This document shows, in pieces, positions 46,819 to 58,418 of a stretch of DNA of 64,000 nt. Each line of letters opens with the position of its first letter. Position 1 is the first letter of the stretch. Both the position numbers and the translations under genes were made by a program. The notes below the pieces were generated by a model that saw nothing but the letters and a program-made list of their open reading frames with translations, was not told where the DNA came from and did not search any database. The DNA comes from Pseudomonas benzenivorans. Lineage in GTDB: Bacteria; Pseudomonadota; Gammaproteobacteria; Pseudomonadales; Pseudomonadaceae. Where the stretch lies: the NCBI RefSeq assembly GCF_033547155.1, contig NZ_CP137892.1, positions 4,154,001-4,218,000 of the forward strand, given 5' to 3'.

Positions 46819-48276
46819 CTATTTCTCCGCGAACAGCGCCTGGACGAAGGCCTCGGCCTCGAAGGTACGCAGATCGTCAATGCCTTCGCCGACGCCGATA
46901 TAGCGGATCGGCAGGCCGAACTGCTTGGCCAGAGCGAAGATCACCCCGCCCTTGGCGGTGCCGTCCAGCTTGGTCAGGGCCAGGCCGCTGAGGCTGACGG
47001 TCTGGTTGAACTGCTTGGCCTGGTTGATGGCGTTCTGCCCGGTGCCGGCGTCCAGCACCAGCAGCACTTCGTGGGGTGCGCTGTCGTCGAGCTTGCCGAT
47101 CACCCGACGCACCTTGCGCAGCTCCTCCATCAGGTTGTCCTTGGTGTGAAGGCGCCCGGCCGTATCGGCGATCAGCACGTCCATGCCGCGCGCCTTGGCG
47201 GCCTGCACCGCATCGAAGATCACCGAGGCGGAGTCGGCGCCGGTGTGCTGGGCGATCACCGCGATCTGGTTGCGCTCGCCCCACACCTGCAGCTGCTCCA
47301 CCGCCGCGGCGCGGAAGGTGTCGCCGGCCGCCAGCATCACCTTGTTGCCGTCCAGCTGCAGCTTCTTGGCCAGCTTGCCGATAGTGGTGGTCTTGCCGAC
47401 GCCGTTCACCCCGACCACCAGGATCACATAGGGCCGCTTGGCGTGGTCGATGCGCAGTGGCTGCTCGACCGGCTTGAGCAGCGCGGTCAGCTCTTCCTGC
47501 AGCGCCTTGTACAGCGCACCGCTGTCGGTCAGCTGCTTGCGCGCGACCTTCTGGGTCAGGCTCTGGATGATTGCGGTGGTGGCCTCGACGCCGACGTCGG
47601 CCATCAACAGGCGGGTCTCGATCTCGTCGAGCAGGTCGTCGTCGATGGCCTTCTTGCCGAGGAACAGGCTGGCCATGCCCTCGCCGAGGCTGGCGCTGGT
47701 CTTCGACAGGCCCTGCTTGAGGCGGGCGAACCAGCCGCCCTGGTTGTCGCCCGGCTTGGCCTGCTCGACCGGCGCCTCGACCACTGGAGGAGGCGGTGCG
47801 ACCGGCTCGGGCTCGGCCATAGGCGTCGGCGTCGGCGCGTGCAGCACCTCGCTGCCAGCATTGATGCGAAAGCGCGAGGTGCTGGGCGGCGCGGCCTCGG
47901 GCGCTGCTGTTACCGGCGGCGTGGCCTCGGGCGAGCTTTCGGCAAGGGGTTCCGCAGGGGCGGGGGAACGCTCTGCCGCGGGCGGCACCTGCGCCGTACC
48001 GGCCGGCTGGGGCACCGCCGGAGCACTGGACGTTGCACGCTCGGCCACGGAGGCGAGGGGCGCCTCTGGCGCCGGCGGCGCGGCGGGCGTCTCGATCTGA
48101 GCAGACGGCTCGGGTGCGCCGGGCGCCGCGGTAGCGTTATCGGCCGGGGTCTGCGGCTTCTTGCGCAGCCAGCCGAAAAGGCCCTTCTTTTCCGCTGGTT
48201 TTTCCGCGCCTTTCTCGGCCGGTTGCTCGGCCGCAGGTGCGGCGGGAGTCTTCTTGTCGTCGTTGGAACCAAACAT
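46819..48276 (-). CDS. ftsY: Signal recognition particle receptor FtsY
   Basis: FtsY docks SRP-ribosome complexes at the membrane. The 485-residue protein has an N-terminal ~190-residue low-complexity region rich in Ala, Pro and Glu, then the NG domain: SLGEGMASLFLGKKAID, the G1 loop GVNGVGKTTTIGKLA, DTAGRLHTKDNLM and TKLDGTAKGG. The acidic linker length varies among Pseudomonas. It heads the ftsY-ftsE-ftsX unit, with a promoter expected in the 207-base gap shared with the M16 genes. Confidence 0.96.
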   Translation of the reverse strand: MFGSNDDKKTPAAPAAEQPAEKGAEKPAEKKGLFGWLRKKPQTPADNATAAPGAPEPSAQIETPAAPPAPEAPLASVAERATSSAPAVPQPAGTAQVPPAAERSPAPAEPLAESSPEATPPVTAAPEAAPPSTSRFRINAGSEVLHAPTPTPMAEPEPVAPPPPVVEAPVEQAKPGDNQGGWFARLKQGLSKTSASLGEGMASLFLGKKAIDDDLLDEIETRLLMADVGVEATTAIIQSLTQKVARKQLTDSGALYKALQEELTALLKPVEQPLRIDHAKRPYVILVVGVNGVGKTTTIGKLAKKLQLDGNKVMLAAGDTFRAAAVEQLQVWGERNQIAVIAQHTGADSASVIFDAVQAAKARGMDVLIADTAGRLHTKDNLMEELRKVRRVIGKLDDSAPHEVLLVLDAGTGQNAINQAKQFNQTVSLSGLALTKLDGTAKGGVIFALAKQFGLPIRYIGVGEGIDDLRTFEAEAFVQALFAEK

Positions 48277-48296
48277 GGAGGACGGCTATCTCAAAG

Positions 48297-48310
48297 GAGC
48301 GGCGCGCCGC
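48297..48310. promoter_or_regulatory. Palindrome in the ftsY leader
   Basis: AGCGGCGCGCCGCT is a perfect 14-base palindrome about 20 bases upstream of the ftsY start, in the divergent gap. Its role is unknown; in GC-rich DNA this could be chance. Confidence 0.25.
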
Positions 48311-48483
48311 TAGGCAGGCCTGCAAACAGCGAGCAGGCGGGCCGGGCGAAGCCACGGGACGCTGCACAACGGTTTTCAGCAGGCGTAACAGGCATGGCCG
48401 CCAGTAAAACGGATGAGTATCCTAGCACCTCCGCGCCCGCCGACGCTAAGTCCACGCGGGCCCGCCCGACAGGTCGACAGTTA

Positions 48484-49839
48484 ATGAATACGATTGCCCG
48501 CCGCGCCGTCGGCGCCGCCCTCGGCGTGCTCTGCCTGCCCATGATGGCACTGGCCGCCGCCCCGCAACCGACCCACGAATTCAGCCTGGACAACGGCTTG
48601 AAGGTCATCGTCCGCGAAGACCACCGCGCGCCGGTGGTGGTGTCCCAGCTCTGGTACAAGGTCGGCTCCAGCTACGAGACGCCCGGCCAGACCGGCCTGT
48701 CCCATGCCCTGGAGCACATGATGTTCAAGGGCAGCCGCAAGCTCGGCCCCGGCGAGGCCTCGCGCATCCTGCGCGAACTGGGCGCCGAGGAGAACGCCTT
48801 CACCAGCGACGACTACACCGCCTACTACCAGGTGCTGGCGCGCGACCGCCTGGCCGTGGCCCTGGAACTGGAGGCCGACCGCCTGGCCAGCCTCAAGCTG
48901 CCGGCCGACGAGTTCCAGCGCGAGATCGAGGTGATCAAGGAAGAGCGGCGCCTGCGCACCGACGACAAGCCCTCGAACCTGGCCTACGAGCGCTTCAAGG
49001 CCATGGCCTTCCCCGCCAGCGGCTACCACACCCCGACCATCGGCTGGATGGCCGACCTCGAACGCATGAGCGTCGAGGAGCTGCGGGCCTGGTACCAGGC
49101 CTGGTACGCGCCGAACAACGCCACCCTGGTGGTGGTCGGCGACGTCGGCGCCGGCGAGGTCAAGGCCCTGGCCGAGCGCTACTTCGGCCCCATCCCGCGC
49201 CGCGCCGTGCCGACCGCCAAGGCGCCGCGCGAGCTGGCGGCACCCGGCGAGCGGCGCCTCACCCTGCACCTCAAGACCCAGCTGCCGAACCTGCTGATGG
49301 GCTTCAACGTGCCGGGCCTGGCCACCGCCCAGCAGCCGCGCCAGGTGCATGCCCTGCGCCTGATCGCCACCCTGCTCGACGGCGGCTACAGCGCGCGCCT
49401 GCCGACCCGCCTGGAGCGCGGCGAGGAGCTGGTCTCCGGCGCCTCCGCCTGGTACGACGCCTACGCCCGCGGCGACAGCCTGTTCGTGCTGTCCGCCACC
49501 CCCAACACCCAGACCGGCAAGACCCTGGAGCAGGCCGAGGCCGGCCTGTGGCGCGAGCTGCAGGACCTGCAGCAGAATCCGCCCTCGGCCGAGGAACTGG
49601 CCCGGGTACGCGCCCAGGTCATCGCCGGGCTGGTCTACGACCGTGACTCGATCACCAGCCAGGCCACCGCCATCGGCCAGCTGGAGACCGTCGGCCTGTC
49701 CTGGAAGCTGATCGACCAGGAGCTGGCCGAACTGGAGGCCGTCACCCCGGCCGACATCCAGGAAGCCGCGCGCACCTTCTTCACCCGCGACCGCCTCAGC
49801 GTCGCTTATGTCCTGCCCGAGGAGGCGCGTGATGAGTGA
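48484..49839 (+). CDS. M16 zinc metallopeptidase, catalytic partner
   Basis: This 451-residue exported M16 (pitrilysin-like) peptidase has a signal peptide (about residues 1-25, ending ALAAAPQ). The inverted zinc motif HALEHMMFKG and a downstream Glu region (EENAFTSDDYTAYY) mark it as catalytic, and a second M16 domain follows. It likely degrades peptides in the periplasm together with the second subunit encoded next, whose start lies inside this gene's end (8-base overlap). Confidence 0.93.
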   Translation: MNTIARRAVGAALGVLCLPMMALAAAPQPTHEFSLDNGLKVIVREDHRAPVVVSQLWYKVGSSYETPGQTGLSHALEHMMFKGSRKLGPGEASRILRELGAEENAFTSDDYTAYYQVLARDRLAVALELEADRLASLKLPADEFQREIEVIKEERRLRTDDKPSNLAYERFKAMAFPASGYHTPTIGWMADLERMSVEELRAWYQAWYAPNNATLVVVGDVGAGEVKALAERYFGPIPRRAVPTAKAPRELAAPGERRLTLHLKTQLPNLLMGFNVPGLATAQQPRQVHALRLIATLLDGGYSARLPTRLERGEELVSGASAWYDAYARGDSLFVLSATPNTQTGKTLEQAEAGLWRELQDLQQNPPSAEELARVRAQVIAGLVYDRDSITSQATAIGQLETVGLSWKLIDQELAELEAVTPADIQEAARTFFTRDRLSVAYVLPEEARDE

Positions 49840-51313
49840 ACGCAATACGCTGCGTTATGGCCTGCTGGCCCTGGCGCTCCTGGTGCTGCTGGCGATCCTG
49901 CTGTTGCTGGTCGACCGCGAGGACCCGGTCGAGTCCGTTCCCGCCGCGCTCGAGCGCGACCGGCTGGAGTCCCTCGCCGAACTGAACGGCCAGGAGCCGA
50001 ACCGCCGCGACCTGCAGATCCAGACCTGGCAGACCGCCGAAGGGGCCAAGGTGCTGTTCGTCGAGGCCCGCGAACTGCCGATGTTCGACCTGCGTCTGAT
50101 CTTCGCCGCCGGCAGCAGCCAGGACGACGGCGTGCCGGGCCTGGCCATGCTGACCAACGCCATGCTCAACGAGGGCGTGCCGGGCAAGGACGTCGGCGCC
50201 ATCGCCGCCGGCTTCGAGAACCTCGGCGCCCAGTTCGGCAACGGTTCCTATCGCGACATGGCGGTGGCCAGCCTGCGCGCCCTCAGCGCCCGCGACATTC
50301 GAGATCCGGCGCTGCGCCTGTTCGGCGAGGTACTCGGCCAGCCGACCTTCCCCGAGGACGCCCTGACGCGCATCAAGAACCAGCTGATGGCCGGTTTCGA
50401 GTACCAGAAGCAGGACCCGGGCAAGCTGGCCAGCCTCGAGCTGTTCCGGCGCCTGTACGGCGAGCACCCCTACGCCCACCCCAGCGACGGCACCGCCGAA
50501 TCCATCCCGGCGATCGACCGTGCCCAGCTGCAAGCCTTCCACGCCAAGGCCTATGCCGCCGGCAACGCGGTGATCGCCCTGGTCGGCGATCTCTCGCGCA
50601 GCGAGGCCGAGGCCCTGGCCGCCCAGGTCTCGGCAGCCCTGCCGCAGGGTCCGGCCCTGCCGCATATCGCCCAGCCGGAGGCTCCCGAGGCCGGCGCCAG
50701 CCACATCGACTTCCCATCCAAACAGACCCACCTGATGCTCGCCCAGCTCGGCATCGACCGCCGCGACCCGGACTATGCCGCCCTCTACCTGGGCAACCAG
50801 ATCTTCGGCGGCGGCGGCTTCGGCACCCGCCTGATGGAGGAGGTGCGCGAGAAGCGCGGCCTGACCTACGGCGTCTACTCCGGCTTCAGCGCCATGCAGG
50901 CCCGCGGCCCCTTCATGATCAGCCTGCAGACCCGCGCCGAGCTCAGTGCCGGCACCCTGCAACTGGTCAAGGAGCTGCTGCGCGACTACCTGGACAAGGG
51001 GCCGACCCAGAAGGAGCTGGACGATGCCAAGCGCGAACTGGCCGGCAGCTTCCCGCGGTCCAACGCGAGCAATGCGGCGATCGCCGGCCAGCTCGGCAGC
51101 ATCGGTTTCTACGACCTGCCGCTGGACCACCTGGAGACCTTCATGGCCGAGGTCAAGGCCCTGAGCGTCGAGCAGGTCAAGGCGGCACTGCGCCGCCACC
51201 TCGACCCCGAGGCCCTGGTGATCGTCAGCGCCGGCCCCGATGTGGCGCAGCAGGAGCTGCCGCCACCGACGGACACCCCCGCCGCACAACCCACTGGCGT
51301 CCCGGAGCACTGA
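49832..51313 (+). CDS. M16 peptidase homologue, zinc site lost
   Basis: This 493-residue M16-fold protein has an N-terminal membrane anchor (LLALALLVLLAILLLLV). At the place of HxxEH it reads MLTNA (GLAMLTNAMLNEG), so the zinc ligands are gone. It retains the M16 C-terminal domain with FGGGGFGTRLMEEVREKRGLTY. Such non-catalytic partners complete the chamber of heterodimeric M16 enzymes. The C terminus is Pro-rich. It overlaps its partner by eight bases and rsmD by one. Confidence 0.93.
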   Translation: MSERNTLRYGLLALALLVLLAILLLLVDREDPVESVPAALERDRLESLAELNGQEPNRRDLQIQTWQTAEGAKVLFVEARELPMFDLRLIFAAGSSQDDGVPGLAMLTNAMLNEGVPGKDVGAIAAGFENLGAQFGNGSYRDMAVASLRALSARDIRDPALRLFGEVLGQPTFPEDALTRIKNQLMAGFEYQKQDPGKLASLELFRRLYGEHPYAHPSDGTAESIPAIDRAQLQAFHAKAYAAGNAVIALVGDLSRSEAEALAAQVSAALPQGPALPHIAQPEAPEAGASHIDFPSKQTHLMLAQLGIDRRDPDYAALYLGNQIFGGGGFGTRLMEEVREKRGLTYGVYSGFSAMQARGPFMISLQTRAELSAGTLQLVKELLRDYLDKGPTQKELDDAKRELAGSFPRSNASNAAIAGQLGSIGFYDLPLDHLETFMAEVKALSVEQVKAALRRHLDPEALVIVSAGPDVAQQELPPPTDTPAAQPTGVPEH

Positions 51314-51909
51314 TGCGCAAGTCCCCCGCCAAACCGACCAAGGCCCACGGCGGCCAGGGCCAGCTGCGCATCATCGGCGGCCAGTGGCGCTCGCGCCGCT
51401 TCGCCTTCCCCGATGGCCCAAGCCTAAGGCCGACGCCTGACCGGGTGCGCGAGACCCTGTTCAACTGGCTCGCCCCCCATGTCGAGGGCGCCCGGGTCCT
51501 CGATCCCTTCGCCGGCAGCGGCGCACTGTACCTGGAGGCGCTGTCGCGCGGCGCCAGCAGCGCCCTGGCCCTGGACCTCAACCCGGACTCGGTGGCCGCC
51601 CTGCGCGGCCACCTGCAAGCCCTGGGTTGCGAAAACGGCCAGTTGCTGCAGGCCGACGCCCTGGCCTACCTGCAGCAGCAACCGGCCACGCCCTTCGACC
51701 TGGTGTTCCTCGACCCGCCCTTCCACCAGGACCTGCTGGCGCCGATCTGCGCGCTGCTGGAAGATCGCGGCTGGCTCGCCGAGCGCGCCTGGGTCTACAG
51801 CGAGAGCGAGACGCCGCCTTCGACCCTCGGCCTGCCGGGCAACTGGCGCCTGCACCGGGAGAAACAGGCCGGCCAGGTGTACTACGCCCTCTGGCAGCGC
51901 GGCGAGTAA
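51313..51909 (+). CDS. rsmD: 16S rRNA (guanine-966-N2)-methyltransferase
   Basis: RsmD methylates G966 of 16S rRNA. The 198-residue protein has LRIIGGQWRSRRF, RPTPDRVRETLFNWL, the SAM motif DPFAGSGALYLEALSRGA and the catalytic FLDPPF. Its ATG overlaps the stop of the M16 gene (TGATG). In PAO1 rsmD also follows the M16 pair. Confidence 0.95.
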   Translation: MRKSPAKPTKAHGGQGQLRIIGGQWRSRRFAFPDGPSLRPTPDRVRETLFNWLAPHVEGARVLDPFAGSGALYLEALSRGASSALALDLNPDSVAALRGHLQALGCENGQLLQADALAYLQQQPATPFDLVFLDPPFHQDLLAPICALLEDRGWLAERAWVYSESETPPSTLGLPGNWRLHREKQAGQVYYALWQRGE

Positions 51910-51947
51910 AGGCGCCCCCGCCTCGCCCAGCGGCCGTACACTGAGCC

Positions 51948-52937
51948 ATGAGCCCGACCTTCCAACCCGCCTGGTGGCTACCCGGCCCGCACCTGCAGAC
52001 CCTGTGGAATCCGCTGTGCCGCAAACCGGTGGTGCTGCGGCGCCGGCGCGAGCGCCTGTGGCTGGCCGACGGCGACTTCCTCGACCTCGACTGGCACGGT
52101 CCGCACAGCGCCGACGCGCCCCTGGTGCTGGTGCTGCACGGCCTGACCGGCTCGTCCGACTCCCTCTACGTGGTCGGCCTGCAACAGGCCCTGGCCGCCC
52201 GGGGCTGGGCCAGCGTGGCGCTGAACTGGCGCGGCTGCTCGGGGGAGCCCAATCGGCTGGCGCGCGGCTACCACTCCGGCGCCAGCGAGGACCTGGCCGA
52301 AACCCTGCATCACCTGCGCGCGCAACGGCCCCGGGCGCCGCTCTATGCGGTGGGCTACTCCCTGGGCGGCAACGTGCTGCTCAAGCACCTCGGCGAGGCC
52401 GGCGGCGACAGCCTCTTGCACGGCGCCGTGGCAGTGTCCGTGCCGTTTCGCCTGGACCAGTGCGCCGACCGCATCGGCCAGGGCTTCTCGCGGGTCTACC
52501 AGGCGCACTTCATGCGCGAGATGGTCGCCTACGTGCGCAGCAAACAGCGCCTGTTCGCCGACCTGGGCCAGGCCGAGCGCCTGGCGACCCTGGAGCGGCT
52601 CGGCCCGCTGGACGACCTGCGCACCTTCTGGGACTTCGACGGCCGCATCACCGCACCGCTGCACGGTTTCAGCGATGCCCAGGACTACTACCAGCGTGCC
52701 TCGAGCCGTTACTTCCTCGGCCGCATCCGCACCCCGACCCTGATCATCCAGGCCGCCGACGACCCCTTCGTGTTCCGCCACAGCCTGCCGGAGCCGGCCG
52801 AACTGGCTCCGGGCATCGAGTTCGAACTGCACCGCCACGGCGGCCATGTCGGCTTCGTCGAGGGCACCCTGCGCCGCCCCGCCTACTATCTGGAGCGGCG
52901 CATCCCGCAGTGGCTCACCGCGCAGGCAGCAACCTAG
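51948..52937 (+). CDS. YheT-type alpha/beta hydrolase
   Basis: This 329-residue hydrolase of the YheT/ABHD1-3 type has PAWWLPGPHLQTLW at the N terminus, VLHGLTGSSDS (oxyanion), the nucleophile in GYSLGGNVLLKHLGE, AADDPF and the late His in GGHVGFVEG. Its substrate is not known; esters of short or long fatty acids are likely. Its 3' end overlaps the convergent laoR by four bases. Confidence 0.92.
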   Translation: MSPTFQPAWWLPGPHLQTLWNPLCRKPVVLRRRRERLWLADGDFLDLDWHGPHSADAPLVLVLHGLTGSSDSLYVVGLQQALAARGWASVALNWRGCSGEPNRLARGYHSGASEDLAETLHHLRAQRPRAPLYAVGYSLGGNVLLKHLGEAGGDSLLHGAVAVSVPFRLDQCADRIGQGFSRVYQAHFMREMVAYVRSKQRLFADLGQAERLATLERLGPLDDLRTFWDFDGRITAPLHGFSDAQDYYQRASSRYFLGRIRTPTLIIQAADDPFVFRHSLPEPAELAPGIEFELHRHGGHVGFVEGTLRRPAYYLERRIPQWLTAQAAT

Positions 52938-53593
52938 AGCACCTGCTCCAGCGGCACATGCAGCCGGCGGTGCAGCGCCTCGACGGCCTCGCGCGCCGGC
53001 TCGGCGATATAGCCGTCCTCCAGCGCCAACACCTGATAGATGCCCCGGCGCAGCGAGTCCTCGTTGAGGTCCGCGGTCTGCCCGGCGGTGGTCCCGAGAA
53101 AGCGCACCCAGGAGGTCATGAGGATCCAGGCATTGAGCGCCAGCGCCTCTATCTGCGCCGGTTGCATGCGCAGTATCCCGGCCTCGACGAAGCCCTGGTA
53201 GATGGCCCCGCCGGCCTGCAGGCAGCGCCGGGCGAACAGCCGGTAGCGCGCGGCCAGCTCCGCGTCGCTGTCGAGCAGGTGCTCCAGGTCGCGGTGCAGG
53301 AAGCGGAAGCGCCACATCGCCGCCAGCAGCGCCTCCAGGTACAGGGTCTTGTCGGCGATGGTCAGCGCCCGCCCCTCCGGCAGGCGCAGGAAGGCATCGA
53401 CATGGGCCTCGTACTGGCCGAACAGCTCGGCGACGATCGCCTGCTTGTTGCGGAAGTGGTAGTACAGGTTGCCCGGCGAGATGCCCAGATGGGCGGCGAT
53501 ATGGTTGGTGGTGACGTTGCGTTCGCCCTGGGCATTGAACAACGCCAGGCTGGCCTGGACGATGCGCTCGCGGGTCTTGGTGGAAGGCGCCAT
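52934..53593 (-). CDS. laoR: TetR-family repressor LaoR
   Basis: This 219-residue TetR-family protein has the N-terminal helix-turn-helix TTNHIAAHLGISPGNLYYHF and a helical ligand domain. It is divergent from the aldehyde dehydrogenase/oxidoreductase genes that match the P. aeruginosa laoCBA operon for long-chain alcohol oxidation, so it is assigned as LaoR. The likely operator is the 20-base palindrome in the shared gap. It may be released by a long-chain alcohol or aldehyde. Confidence 0.9.
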   Translation of the reverse strand: MAPSTKTRERIVQASLALFNAQGERNVTTNHIAAHLGISPGNLYYHFRNKQAIVAELFGQYEAHVDAFLRLPEGRALTIADKTLYLEALLAAMWRFRFLHRDLEHLLDSDAELAARYRLFARRCLQAGGAIYQGFVEAGILRMQPAQIEALALNAWILMTSWVRFLGTTAGQTADLNEDSLRRGIYQVLALEDGYIAEPAREAVEALHRRLHVPLEQVL

Positions 53594-53681
53594 AAGCAGC
53601 TCGACTGCGACTCGATCGGTTCGACAAAGGTACAGGGGGCGTCGCCCCGGACGCTACCCGGGCGTGCGAGCGGCCTGTCGT

Positions 53682-53710
53682 TTGACACTTTAGAGCAATT
53701 GCTCTAAAAA
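53682..53710 (+). promoter_or_regulatory. laoC promoter overlapped by a palindromic operator
   Basis: TTGACA (53682-53687), 17 bases and TAAAAA (53705-53710) form a promoter for laoC. The perfect 20-base palindrome TTTAGAGCAATTGCTCTAAA (53689-53708) fills its spacer and overlaps the -10, an ideal place for TetR-type repression. Confidence 0.7.
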
Positions 53711-53784
53711 TTCCTCCAGCCCGCCGCGGTCGCCTCGCTTCGCGGCACCGCGGAGCGCACCGCCAGACCGCCGAGGAGCCGCAC

Positions 53785-55227
53785 ATGGTCGCCGACGTCA
53801 CCTATCTCGAACGAAACCTGCAACACAGCCAGCAGCAGATCGCCCAGATGGAGGCCAACTTCGCCCGCCAGCGCCAGGCCTTCCAGGCCAACCCCATGCC
53901 GCCGGCCGAACAGCGCAGGCAGTGGCTGAAGAGCCTCGGGCAGCTGCTGGTCGCGCAGCAGGACGCCCTGATCCAGGCCGTCAGCCAGGACTTCGGCAAC
54001 CGCTCGGCCGACGAGACCCTGCTCGCCGAGCTGATGCCCAGCCTGCACGGCATCCACTACGCGCGCCGGCGCATCAAGCGCTGGATGAAGCCCTCGCGGC
54101 GCAGCGTCGGCCTGCCCTTCATGCCGGCCGCGGCCAGGGTGATCTACCAGCCGCTGGGCGTGGTCGGGGTGATAGTGCCGTGGAACTACCCACTGTTCCT
54201 CGCCATGGGCCCGCTGGTCGGGGCCCTGGCCGCCGGCAACCGGGTGATGATCAAGATGAGCGAGTCGACTCCGGCCACCGCGCAGCTGCTCAAGGAACTG
54301 CTGGCCGAGGTCTTCCCCGAGGACCTGATCGGCGTCGTGCTGGGCGAGGCGGAAGTCGGCATGGCCTTCTCCAAACTGCCGTTCGACCACCTGCTGTTCA
54401 CCGGCGCCACCGGCATAGGCCGGCATGTGATGCGCGCCGCCGCCGACAACCTGACCCCGGTGACCCTGGAGCTGGGCGGCAAGTCGCCGGCCATCGTCTC
54501 AGCCGACGTGCCGTTGCAGGACGCCGCCGAGCGCATCGCCTTCGGCAAGACCCTGAATGCCGGGCAGACCTGCGTGGCGCCCGACTATGTGCTGGTGCCC
54601 AGGGACCGCGTCGAGGGCTTCGTCGCCGCCTACCGCACCGCCGTGCAGGGCTTCTACCCACAACTGGCGGACAACCCGGACTACACCGCGATCATCAACC
54701 CTCGCCAGCAACAGCGCCTCGAGGCCTACCTGGCCGACGCCGAAGACAAGGGCGCCACCCTGCTGCCGCTGTACCCCCAGGCCCAGGGCCGACGCATGCC
54801 GCACTGCCTGTTGCTGAACGTCGGCGACGACATGCAGGTGATGCAGGAGGAAATCTTCGGCCCGCTGCTGCCGGTGGTGCCCTATGAACGCATCGAAGAC
54901 GCCTTCGCCTATATCAACCGACGCCCCCGCCCGCTGGCCCTCTACTACTTCGGCTACGACAAACGCGAGCAACGGCGCGTGCTGCACGAGACCCACTCCG
55001 GCGGCGTGTGCCTCAACGACACCCTGCTGCACGTGGCCCAGGACGACCTGCCGTTCGGCGGCGTCGGCCCCTCGGGCATGGGCCACTACCACGGCCACGA
55101 GGGTTTCCTCACCTTCAGCAAGGCCAAGGGGGTGTTTATCAAGCAACGCCTCAATGCCGCGCGCTTGATCTACCCGCCCTACAACAAGGCGATCCTGAAG
55201 CTGGTGTACCAGCTGTTCGTGCGCTGA
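53785..55227 (+). CDS. laoC: Long-chain aldehyde dehydrogenase LaoC
   Basis: LaoC oxidises long-chain fatty aldehydes to acids with NAD+. The 480-residue ALDH has the general base Glu229 (TLELGGKSP) and the nucleophile Cys263 (NAGQTCVAPDY), plus GVVGVIVPWNYPLFL and EEIFGPLLPVV. It is close in sequence type to coniferyl-aldehyde dehydrogenases, which could mislead annotation. It begins the laoC-laoB-laoA operon, 75 bases after the operator. Confidence 0.93.
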   Translation: MVADVTYLERNLQHSQQQIAQMEANFARQRQAFQANPMPPAEQRRQWLKSLGQLLVAQQDALIQAVSQDFGNRSADETLLAELMPSLHGIHYARRRIKRWMKPSRRSVGLPFMPAAARVIYQPLGVVGVIVPWNYPLFLAMGPLVGALAAGNRVMIKMSESTPATAQLLKELLAEVFPEDLIGVVLGEAEVGMAFSKLPFDHLLFTGATGIGRHVMRAAADNLTPVTLELGGKSPAIVSADVPLQDAAERIAFGKTLNAGQTCVAPDYVLVPRDRVEGFVAAYRTAVQGFYPQLADNPDYTAIINPRQQQRLEAYLADAEDKGATLLPLYPQAQGRRMPHCLLLNVGDDMQVMQEEIFGPLLPVVPYERIEDAFAYINRRPRPLALYYFGYDKREQRRVLHETHSGGVCLNDTLLHVAQDDLPFGGVGPSGMGHYHGHEGFLTFSKAKGVFIKQRLNAARLIYPPYNKAILKLVYQLFVR

Positions 55228-55253
55228 CCGCACCCCCAGAGGCGACTGCCAGA

Positions 55254-55799
55254 ATGCTCGATACCCCTACCCAACCCGCCGGCCCGACCCGGCGCCAGCT
55301 GCTCAGGGTCGGCCTGCTCGGCTCGGCCGCACTCGCCACCGCGGGCCTGGCCGCCAGCCTCAGCGGCTGCTCGGCGCGCACGCCCCAGGCCGGCTTCGCG
55401 GTGATCCGCGCCAGCGACCTGCCCATGCTTCAGGCCCTGATTCCGGTGCTGCTGGAAGGCGCGGTGCCGCCGCAGAAGATGCCCCAGGCGCTGGCCGGCA
55501 CCCTCGAGAGCCTCGATTACAGCCTCGCCCACCTGTCGCCGGAGATGCGCGACCTCACCCTGCAACTGTTCGACGTGCTGGCCCTGCCGGTCACCCGTGG
55601 GCCGCTGACCGGGGTCTGGGGGCGCTGGCAGAACGCCTCGACCAGCGAGGTGCGCGCCTTCCTCGCCCGCTGGCAGAACAGCACCTTCGGCCTGCTGCAG
55701 ATGGGCCACGCCTCGCTGCTGCAACTGGTGCTGATGAGCTGGTATGGCCGCCCCGAATCCTGGGCCCACTGCGGCTACCCCGGCCCACCCAGCGTCTGA
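55254..55799 (+). CDS. laoB: LaoB, Tat-signal accessory subunit of the alcohol oxidase system
   Basis: This 181-residue protein has a twin-arginine type leader (TRRQLLRVGLLGSAALATAG) and a possible lipobox-like SGCSA after it, which suggests export or a membrane anchor. No catalytic motif is visible. It sits between laoC and laoA and resembles small subunits of gluconate-dehydrogenase type oxidoreductases, so it probably supports maturation or localisation of LaoA. Confidence 0.85.
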   Translation: MLDTPTQPAGPTRRQLLRVGLLGSAALATAGLAASLSGCSARTPQAGFAVIRASDLPMLQALIPVLLEGAVPPQKMPQALAGTLESLDYSLAHLSPEMRDLTLQLFDVLALPVTRGPLTGVWGRWQNASTSEVRAFLARWQNSTFGLLQMGHASLLQLVLMSWYGRPESWAHCGYPGPPSV

Positions 55800-58415
<2,616 letters not shown>

Positions 58416-58418
58416 TCC

